From Fusibacillus kribbianus (GTDB lineage: Bacteria; Bacillota; Clostridia; Lachnospirales; Lachnospiraceae): a DNA stretch of 34,547 nt. A model generated the notes under the pieces. The model was not told the DNA's origin and ran no database searches. It saw nothing but the letters and a program-made list of their open reading frames with translations. The DNA lies in contig NZ_JASGBQ010000031.1 in the NCBI RefSeq assembly GCF_030053595.1, positions 1-34,547 on the forward strand. The letters are read 5' to 3'. How positions within the stretch are numbered: the stretch's first letter is position 1; each line of letters begins with the position of its first letter. Position numbers and translations under genes: made by a program. Positions 1 to 6,879 of this stretch are shown piece after piece.

Positions 1-50
1 ATTTCTCGAAGAGCTGCTTTCTGAGGTGAATCCGTTTTTCTACGTGCCAT
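1..50 (-). CDS. IS256-family transposase, N-terminal fragment cut by the window edge
   Basis: The minus strand opens with an ATG at 50-48 and stays open to the window edge, giving the 16 residues MARRKTDSPQKAALRE. This basic start followed by a helical segment resembles the N-terminus of clostridial IS256-family DDE transposases. A GGAGG sits 7 bases before the ATG, which supports this start. Only the first residues are visible, so the catalytic DDE region cannot be checked. The family call rests on this short peptide and on the inverted-repeat-like end just upstream. Confidence 0.55.
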   Translation of the reverse strand, partial: MARRKTDSPQKAALRE

Positions 51-123
51 AAATAAAACCTCCGAACTGAATAAGATTATCTTACATCAATTCAGAGGTT
101 TACACAAACTTTTGGAAACTCCC
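1..123 (-). mobile_element. End of an IS256-like insertion sequence
   Basis: The stretch 90-123 between the transposase start and the polymerase fragment reads outward as a terminal-repeat-like sequence, ending in GGGAGTTTCCAAAAGTTTG on the minus strand. It resembles the roughly 25-base ends of IS256-type elements. CTGAAT (67-72) and ATTCAG (90-95) form a small inverted repeat inside it. Polymerase homology begins at once beyond this point, so the outer boundary is placed near 123. The other end lies outside the window and no target duplication can be verified. Confidence 0.5.
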
Positions 124-953
124 AGCTAATCCGTACCGCCTTCATTGCAAGACCAGGATACAAATTCATCGTAAGCGACTACTCTGCTATCGAAGCCAGA
201 GTTCTTGCGCACCTTGCCGGTGAAGCTTGGCGTTCCAAAATATTTGCCGAAGGAAAAGATATCTACTGTGCATCAGCAAGTCAAATGTTTGGAGTACCTG
301 TCGAAAAGCATGGTGTAAACTCTCACCTCAGACAAAAAGGTAAAATCGCGGAGCTTGCCCTTGGCTACGGTGGATCCGTAGGTGCCTTGAAATCAATGGG
401 AGCCTTGGAGATGGGATTAACAGAGGAAGAATTACAGCCACTGGTTGATTCCTGGCGCAATTCCAATCCTATGATTACAGCCTTTTGGTGGAATGTCGAT
501 AATGCTGTAAAGACCGCCATCAAGCAACGCATTCCGACCGAAGTAAATGGAATCCATTTCTGCTACAAAAGCGGCATGCTCCTTATCAAACTTCCTTCAG
601 GCAGAATGCTCAGCTATGTAAAACCTAAGATTGGTGAAAACAAATTCGGTGGTGAATCCGTAACCTATGAAGGTATCGGATCTACCAAGAAATGGGAACG
701 TATAGAATCCTATGGTCCGAAGTTCGTAGAGAATATCGTGCAGGCCGTATCCAGAGACCTTCTCTGCTATGCCATGCATAACCTCTCTGACCAGCAGATA
801 TGCGGTCATGTCCATGATGAACTAATTATCGAATGTCCTGAAAATACGAAAGTCAATAGCATTTCTTCTGCTATGGACAAGTCTCCTGACTGGATGCCTG
901 ATATCCTGATCAGAGGCGACGGCTACGAGACCAATTTTTATAAAAAGGATTAA
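123..953 (+). pseudogene. Phage-type family A DNA polymerase, 5'-truncated by the IS element
   Basis: In frame from 123 the translation carries the polymerase signatures in order. Motif A is SDYSAIEAR (174-200), motif B is RQKGKIAELALGYGG from 330, and motif C is HVHDE from 807. The C-terminus, ending GYETNFYKKD, is typical of phage and mobile-element family A polymerases. The 3'-5' exonuclease and the N-terminal half of the polymerase domain are missing. The first homologous residues (QLIRTAF) lie directly against the IS end. An internal ATG at 285 opens 222 codons but falls after motif A, so no active enzyme is expected. It is the only large gene in this part on the plus strand and is probably a remnant of an older prophage or element. 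Confidence 0.85.
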
Positions 954-959
954 AAAGAT

Positions 960-995
960 AGCGGCTTCCGGTTCATCACCAGAGGCCGCTGTTTT
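960..995 (+). terminator. Intrinsic terminator between convergent genes
   Basis: AGCGGC (960-965) pairs with GCCGCT (985-990). The inner bases continue the stem with one mismatch (GGT/ACC next to the loop), and GTTTT follows. It lies between the polymerase fragment and the convergent HNH-like gene and may serve both directions. A related, degenerate copy lies at 1969-1995. Confidence 0.7.
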
Positions 996-999
996 GTAA

Positions 1000-1893
1000 T
1001 TATCTCTTTATATTTTGATCATTTACCCAATCTTTATAGGCTGCAGAATTTACAATATCCTCACCAACTTTTTTGATCCGCTCTATTGCCTTCTGCTTTT
1101 GATTTTCACTCATCGAGCTTGCTGCTTCCGTAGCATTCTGCATCATATACGAAAATTCTCCACATGCTGAACTCTGCATCTGCTGATTTTTTGCTGCAAT
1201 CGTTCCTATGCCATTGACAACTTTTGTGTTTACGAGTCTCTCATTTGGACCAAGCTTATAATATGTAATTAGCACAAGCCCCATCATATTTGTTATTGTG
1301 AAATAAGTATTCCCAACTTCATCACATGACGTATAACTCGAAACACTTCTATGCATAGTTTCATTTGGCCTAGCTTCGGCACTACTGATACCATGCTCTG
1401 TTCCTTCCATACTTATTACCTGATCAAAAAAGAAAATGTGATTTTCTATTGTTCCTATATCAGTCCTCTTATGTAAAAGAAAATCTCGCATGATTTTTTC
1501 TGATTCAATCAAACATTCCAGCGCATCTATCCCGACTACATGATTTGGCACAAAATCCAGCAAATCTTGATATAAACTTCTCCAACTTATTGATGTAAGT
1601 AAATAAAATAATTTTTCATCATAGTTAAAGGTATCAGATTCGCCTCTTACATATGGGTGAAATACAGCCTTTGCAAATTCTGTTTCATATACATTGAACA
1701 AATCTTCACAGTCCCCACAAAGCATGTAATCTTTTTCCCCATCCTGTACTGTGCCATTAGGATTAGCAGTATTCCTAATCGCACCAACAGAAGTCTTTTT
1801 TAATTCTCTTATTACCAATTTCGGCACGATATGGCTTAATTCCAATACAGTCTCGTTCCAGCACAAAGCACATTTTCCGAAATGCTCTCCCAT
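1000..1893 (-). CDS. HNH-like zinc-finger protein, last gene of the long defence operon
   Basis: The N-terminus reads as a treble-clef or HNH-like finger: CALC at residues 8-11, LSHIVPK with His21, then CGDC at 59-62 followed by Asn67. This matches the first half of HNH endonucleases (Cys pair, H-I-x-P, second Cys pair). The final HNH histidine is not evident, so nuclease activity is uncertain. The remaining 230 residues have no motif I recognise. I prefer the ATG at 1893 over the GTG at 1902 because AAAGGG lies 8 bases before it. The gene is separated from its upstream neighbour by about 120 bases containing a decayed terminator-like repeat, so it may be a later addition to the operon. A reader of damaged or modified DNA is also possible. 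Confidence 0.5.
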   Translation of the reverse strand: MGEHFGKCALCWNETVLELSHIVPKLVIRELKKTSVGAIRNTANPNGTVQDGEKDYMLCGDCEDLFNVYETEFAKAVFHPYVRGESDTFNYDEKLFYLLTSISWRSLYQDLLDFVPNHVVGIDALECLIESEKIMRDFLLHKRTDIGTIENHIFFFDQVISMEGTEHGISSAEARPNETMHRSVSSYTSCDEVGNTYFTITNMMGLVLITYYKLGPNERLVNTKVVNGIGTIAAKNQQMQSSACGEFSYMMQNATEAASSMSENQKQKAIERIKKVGEDIVNSAAYKDWVNDQNIKR

Positions 1894-1968
1894 ATCATCC
1901 ACCCTTTCTAAAGTGCTCCTTTACAATTAATACGCAAGAATCTAATACAATCCATTGTGTCACACTAT

Positions 1969-1995
1969 ATAGCGGCTCTCGGCTCATCGCCAGAG
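1969..1995. repeat. Degenerate second copy of the 958-984 terminator arm
   Basis: These 27 bases match 958-984 at 23 positions. The hairpin is weaker here because the distal arm is not conserved. The two copies bracket the HNH-like gene. Transcription of the upstream genes probably reads through this copy at least partly. Confidence 0.55.
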
Positions 1996-2011
1996 TTCTC
2001 TATCTTGTTGT

Positions 2012-2926
2012 TTATTTTATTTCAGATGATATTTTTGAAAGAGACGCTGCTAGTCTCTTCTCTGTTTCAATTCTTTTGCGCTCCTCTTCCCATTTTTCAA
2101 GAATCATAAATATGCTATCTCTAAGTATGGGAAAATATTGCAAACACTCTTCTTCACTCAGTTCATGTATCCCTTTGCTTACAATTCCATATATTGTCGA
2201 ATTATTCGTAAACATATCCGGCAAATATCCCTTTAATTCTTTGATTCTATCAACGACTCTCAGACGTTCCATTTCTTTTTGATTCACTGTCCCATCATTA
2301 ATAGCCTTCTCCTGAGCTTTATATATTAGCCGCTCCACGATTCTTCGTAAATAAACGTAAGATCCAACGCCAATCCCTTGTGCATTAAGTCCAATTGCTT
2401 TTTTCATCTCTTTCATATCTTCAGCAGACAAGACTTTTTTGTATAATTTCAGTTCCGGAAATTCAAGATCAGCGACTGAAGGATATTGGCCAATTTTTTT
2501 CATAGATTTCTGATCAGCTATAACGACAAAATCCAAATGATGGGTATCATCCATTGAACAAACAAACTTAAATGTCATTAATCTGGCATCCTCTTCTATC
2601 TGCCAATTAATCCACTCCCACTCATTTTCTTCTGGCCTGCTCCCTCCTGATGGAATAGGCGTATGATCCAAATCACATATCATTTGATAACTCTTTATTC
2701 CTTCTGCCAAGGATTGTCCGTCTATTGTATCATGATCTTCATCCAACCAAAAACGCCTGATTGGAATACCTTTATAAACTCTCTTCTCCTGGCATTCCTT
2801 ACAATAACAATCAATTTTTACCTTGCCATCCACCAATTCAATCAATTGATCTATATTTTCTTTTGTAATCTCCTGGCTATCATATAAGCCAGCATTAAGC
2901 AAAAAATCTGCAAAAATATTACTCAT
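2012..2926 (-). CDS. Zinc-ribbon protein with helical C-terminus, function unknown
   Basis: This 304-residue protein starts at an ATG with GGAG 9 bases upstream, 15 bases after the mcrC stop, so it is probably co-transcribed. Possible metal ligands are the Cys residues in DCYCKEC (40-45) and a later FVCSMDDTHH segment, resembling a split zinc ribbon. The C-terminal half is mostly helical: YLRRIVERLI, then a YGIVSKGIHELSEEE segment and an ILRDSIFMILEKW helix. This loosely recalls HEPN-like or DUF4145-like domains of defence loci, but the strict R-x4-6-H motif is not evident. I do not recognise a function. Its place between McrC and an HNH-like protein suggests an accessory role in defence. Confidence 0.5.
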   Translation of the reverse strand: MSNIFADFLLNAGLYDSQEITKENIDQLIELVDGKVKIDCYCKECQEKRVYKGIPIRRFWLDEDHDTIDGQSLAEGIKSYQMICDLDHTPIPSGGSRPEENEWEWINWQIEEDARLMTFKFVCSMDDTHHLDFVVIADQKSMKKIGQYPSVADLEFPELKLYKKVLSAEDMKEMKKAIGLNAQGIGVGSYVYLRRIVERLIYKAQEKAINDGTVNQKEMERLRVVDRIKELKGYLPDMFTNNSTIYGIVSKGIHELSEEECLQYFPILRDSIFMILEKWEEERKRIETEKRLAASLSKISSEIK

Positions 2927-2941
2927 ATTTCAATTCTCCAT

Positions 2942-4006
2942 TTATATATTTTTTCCAAAGTAATCTTCTGCAATTTTATCCAGCTGAGCTGCTATCAGTG
3001 AAAAGTCTTTGTTCAAATCCAGTGTCTTCGCTCCAATCTGATTGCCACCCATATTAAACATACAATCTGGTGTGATATCCTCATCTGTTTTCGCATACAG
3101 AAGGATACCGGCAACATTCCCAGTATTATCTTTATCCTGATTTTTCACATATGTAAAAATCTGATACACATTCCCTGAATGCAGGGTATACTTATCAAAC
3201 TGCTTCTGTAAAGTCTGACCATAATACTTTGCATCAATGATCAAAATCTTCTCCTTCAAACGAAGCATAATATCCGTTTGCATAATCGGCAGGAACCGGA
3301 TCATTGACTCCGCAATGTCACCTACCAAATCCCACTTAACCTGCCCAGCCTTTACCTCTGTCAGATATGTATGATGCTGATGATAATATTCCAGAATAAA
3401 CTTCTCGTACAGCCTTGACATATGCTCGTCAGAAACTGCAACCATCTTATACTCACCCTTTTCGGTGGTCTGAAGCATTCCATCAAGAACAAAGTAGCAG
3501 ATATTTATCAGTAGCTCATAATTCTTACTATTTCGCTGATAATGAATGCGGCTCCACGGAATTTCCGACGGTTCCATCTGCTCTATTCCATCAAAAAAAA
3601 CCAGCAGCTTCTTTAAGGCAACCTTCCGTTCAATATCAACCCCATCGTCAATCAGGAGGTAATGTATCGTAGTCTTCAATATCTGATTCAGCAGGTTATT
3701 CTCTGATAGCTCATCAAATTCACATGCCAGTTTCTGTTTGCGCTGAATCCTGTTTCGTATTGTTTCCGGCATGTCCAACTTGCCGCGCATGACAGAAAGT
3801 GTCTCGTTCTTCGTGATGTATTCCCGGTATAATCCCTGTTTCAACTGCTGAGCAATACCCTTACTTAGAATTGCAGCAAAAAGATCCTGTGCGTTCTCAA
3901 ACTTCTCCGAAGCCACCTCTTCATAATTTGACTGCTTCAAAATCTGAAATGCATAGGAAAGCATATAGTATATGTTTTTGATAAATATGCTTTTATCCTT
4001 AATCAT
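2942..4006 (-). CDS. mcrC: McrC-family restriction subunit (modification-dependent nuclease)
   Basis: McrC proteins pair with the McrB motor to cut DNA carrying modified cytosine or another mark. This 354-residue protein has the family block with GKLD (75-78) and CEFDELSENN (95-104), and a PD-(D/E)xK core with Asp245 (MQTDIML) and D-A-K at 258-260 (IIDAKYY). An in-frame ATG lies at 4093, but the ATG at 4006 is the better start. It overlaps the mcrB stop by 8 bases (ATGATTAA), a usual mcrB-mcrC junction, and homology begins at once with IKNIYYMLSYAF. All key residues are present, so it is probably active. Confidence 0.88.
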   Translation of the reverse strand: MIKDKSIFIKNIYYMLSYAFQILKQSNYEEVASEKFENAQDLFAAILSKGIAQQLKQGLYREYITKNETLSVMRGKLDMPETIRNRIQRKQKLACEFDELSENNLLNQILKTTIHYLLIDDGVDIERKVALKKLLVFFDGIEQMEPSEIPWSRIHYQRNSKNYELLINICYFVLDGMLQTTEKGEYKMVAVSDEHMSRLYEKFILEYYHQHHTYLTEVKAGQVKWDLVGDIAESMIRFLPIMQTDIMLRLKEKILIIDAKYYGQTLQKQFDKYTLHSGNVYQIFTYVKNQDKDNTGNVAGILLYAKTDEDITPDCMFNMGGNQIGAKTLDLNKDFSLIAAQLDKIAEDYFGKNI

Positions 4007-6848
4007 CAAACACTCCACGCAAATTCTTTTCCCATCTGGAAAGCTTGTCCGGCTCATCGAACCAGTACTCTCCAAGCATAGGCAAAATATCAAATTCTAC
4101 AACAGAACGCATCCACTCATCAGTGCAACCGGCTTCCTCTCTTCCGCAGAAATAGCTATGGCCGATCTGGAATCCGCGTCCAAGCGATTTATCATCTGTT
4201 ATCTCTTTATTCAGTGCCTTGATCTGGTCAATCAACGCATTGAAGGTCTCGTTCGCAAACCCATTCTGATATTTAGTGAATCCCTCTGAATTAAATCCCG
4301 GCTCAATTTCAAAGAAACTGAACCTTCTCCTGAGTGCATAGTCGATCATGGCAAGACTTCGATCTGCCGTATTCATCATACCGATGATGTACAGATTCTC
4401 CGGCACAGAGAAAGGCATTCCGCTATAGGCCAGTGTTGCCTTGGTTCCACGATAATCCTTCTCTATCAGCATAAGCAGTTCACCGAAGATCTTGCTCATA
4501 TTTCCTCGGTTGATTTCATCGATAATAAAGAAGAATTCCTTGTCCGGATGATTCGCAGCTGTCTGACAGAACCTATAGAAGATACCATCTGTGAGCTTGA
4601 AATCAGCACCGTCCGGGCGATAGCCCATGATGAAATCCTCATAGGAATAATTCTGGTGGAACTGAACCATCTCTATACGGGAGTCATCTACCGCTCCCAT
4701 CATGGCGTATGCCAGTTTCTTTGCTGTAAAGGTCTTTCCCACACCAGGCGCACCCTGCAGGATAAGGTTCTTCTTATTTCTGAGAAGTGCTTCCAGAACA
4801 TCGTAACGTTCCTCGGTCATATAAACCTTATTGAGGAAATCTTCCTTTGTGTATTTCTGTATTGAAGCATCAGCCTGTTTCAGCGGATTATCATCACGGA
4901 TGATATCCATGATAAAATCAAATTCGCCCTTAGTAAGCTTGAACAAGCTTCCGTTTGGCTGAACAAAGAACTCCATCTTTTCAAGCTCCGGACACGCTTT
5001 CAGATCCAGATATTCGATAGGCGATGTCAGTCCTTCTGTTTTTTCAAAATAGATAGACTTTCCATCATTGGCCTGCGTAATCTTAGCAAGCGCAACTACC
5101 TTCTTTACGGGATTTGCTTCATAACCGATCACAATGTCACCGACCTTTGCGTCAAGGAAGTTCTGGAAAATACGTCTCTTATGACCATTTTCGTTATACA
5201 GCGTATAGCTCTGCTCTTCACCGACTTTAAGATCAGCGAAACTCCATATCTTTGGATTAGCAGTCAGCCACCAATAGCCTTGCTTCTGATCAGCATCTCC
5301 AAACAGCTTGTTTATCGTCATATCAAAATATGGAACAAGAATGGCTTCTTCAAACAACTTCTGGTCATCGTTATCAACTCTGATACAGGTAGAGTTATCA
5401 TTTGGTGACCACCATTTCTGGACACCCTTATACGCAGAAGTATCCTTTGATTCGGCGATAACACGATAGGACCTTTCATACCATCCGTCTTCCATCTCCG
5501 GATTAAGCACTGGCTTATCAGTTGTAAACTGGCCCAGGATTCTGATGCTGTTTCCGTAACACAGATAGAAGTAATCGCCTTTTTTAATGCTGTCCATAAA
5601 GCTCTCACCCTGAGAGACCTTTGAAACAGCCTTTGCTTTTGTTGTGCTATGAACAACCGCTACTTTCCGGTCTTCAAATATCGATCTGTTTCTTTCCGAT
5701 ATCGACCCGTGACTGATTTTCCATATTGCAGGAATATCATCTACATACAGAGGAATATCACTCAGATCGACCTTCTCCAAAGCCTCTGACAGCTCATCCC
5801 GCAGTTTCCAAATATACACGCCATCTGTGGAGCTGTCGGCTTCTTTTCCGACATAAAGGACCGGCCACCAACGTGAATTCTCTGTATCTCTGATCATAAC
5901 CGGGCAGCCCGTTTTCTCAGCAATTCTCTTGGCAAGTGACTGTGATCCGTTATTATAAAAATTCGGATTCTCACCATACTTGACGGAAAGCTGCTTGCAT
6001 GTAGCTGCACCGCCATAATCCTTCAACCTCTTAACAATTTTCAGGCTACTTCCTGTAAATACAGAGCTATCATTCAGTAACTCAATCCAGTCCTCTACGC
6101 CAAGTTCCGGTGTGTAGTCCTCCGTCTTCGGAAACCATTCATTCTCATCCTTCTCTGCATTCTGGGCGCTCAGATAAAAACGTGCAAGATAGAACCCGAC
6201 ATCTATAGTTGCGGTCTTAAGTTCTGGATCAGGATAGCAGCTCGCTGTAATACCATTCTTGAAAAGCTCCACTATCTCCGAATCGGCCTTAATGGCTTCA
6301 CAGATTTCGTCATACATCTGAAAACCGCCGATCAAAGTCTCCACGGATCCATTTTTCTTTGGCATGTAATCCGATGACAACTCTCTAGCTGCGGCACGGA
6401 ACAGCTCATACTTGTAGATATAATACTTATCCGGATAACGCAGCCAGAGATAAGTGCTGATGGCATTAGTGTTCTGATAATGGTTCCTCCAGGTACCATC
6501 GTCATACTTCGATCGCATTTCTTCGGCTGCCGTTTGAAAAGCATCCACCCTTGCTGCCAGATCCTGAGATTCATCGAAAAGATTTCGGAACATTGCCCTT
6601 GTTGCTTCATCATCAGCTTTGGCAAAGTTTGTGATCATACCCCGTGGATAAGCATAGCCGGATGCCAACAGATTGAATGTCTTATCTGTTGCCTGCTTGA
6701 ACATCTCTCCAAAGTTTTCGGCATCAATATTCCAGTGATCCTGGAAGTGTTTGATAGCCTCCCACTTATATTTCTCATCATCCCAATGGCTCGGAAAGTA
6801 CGCCTTGTATCCTTCCAATATGGGATTCATTTTTTCTAAATCAATCAT
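3999..6848 (-). CDS. mcrB: McrB-family AAA+ GTPase with embedded EVE-like domain
   Basis: This is the motor of a type IV, modification-dependent restriction system. The AAA+ part holds Walker A GAPGVGKT near residue 699, Walker B FFFIIDEI near 775, and the McrB-typical MNTADRS near 825 followed by ALRRRF. Before it, residues 524-643 (GYWWLTANPKIWSF...VGDIVIGYE) read as an EVE/PUA-like domain, a fold known to bind modified bases. The first 500 residues form one or more further regions of unknown role, with many aromatic residues. The ATG at 6848 has AGGAGG about 6 bases upstream, whereas the upstream in-frame ATG at 6869 lies before that site, so I use 6848 (949 aa). mcrC overlaps its end, and the helicase gene ends 31 bases upstream. 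Confidence 0.88.
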   Translation of the reverse strand: MIDLEKMNPILEGYKAYFPSHWDDEKYKWEAIKHFQDHWNIDAENFGEMFKQATDKTFNLLASGYAYPRGMITNFAKADDEATRAMFRNLFDESQDLAARVDAFQTAAEEMRSKYDDGTWRNHYQNTNAISTYLWLRYPDKYYIYKYELFRAAARELSSDYMPKKNGSVETLIGGFQMYDEICEAIKADSEIVELFKNGITASCYPDPELKTATIDVGFYLARFYLSAQNAEKDENEWFPKTEDYTPELGVEDWIELLNDSSVFTGSSLKIVKRLKDYGGAATCKQLSVKYGENPNFYNNGSQSLAKRIAEKTGCPVMIRDTENSRWWPVLYVGKEADSSTDGVYIWKLRDELSEALEKVDLSDIPLYVDDIPAIWKISHGSISERNRSIFEDRKVAVVHSTTKAKAVSKVSQGESFMDSIKKGDYFYLCYGNSIRILGQFTTDKPVLNPEMEDGWYERSYRVIAESKDTSAYKGVQKWWSPNDNSTCIRVDNDDQKLFEEAILVPYFDMTINKLFGDADQKQGYWWLTANPKIWSFADLKVGEEQSYTLYNENGHKRRIFQNFLDAKVGDIVIGYEANPVKKVVALAKITQANDGKSIYFEKTEGLTSPIEYLDLKACPELEKMEFFVQPNGSLFKLTKGEFDFIMDIIRDDNPLKQADASIQKYTKEDFLNKVYMTEERYDVLEALLRNKKNLILQGAPGVGKTFTAKKLAYAMMGAVDDSRIEMVQFHQNYSYEDFIMGYRPDGADFKLTDGIFYRFCQTAANHPDKEFFFIIDEINRGNMSKIFGELLMLIEKDYRGTKATLAYSGMPFSVPENLYIIGMMNTADRSLAMIDYALRRRFSFFEIEPGFNSEGFTKYQNGFANETFNALIDQIKALNKEITDDKSLGRGFQIGHSYFCGREEAGCTDEWMRSVVEFDILPMLGEYWFDEPDKLSRWEKNLRGVFDD

Positions 6849-6879
6849 GCGCTCCTCCTTCCAATCCATCGGTTGTTTA

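Noticed and set aside
597-815. Minus-strand frame inside the polymerase fragment
   Set aside because: It is a shadow of the polymerase reading frame, which carries all the motifs.
4007-4093. Upstream extension of mcrC to an ATG at 4093
   Set aside because: The extension lies wholly inside mcrB in another frame and shows no McrC homology; the ATG at 4006 is coupled to the mcrB stop.
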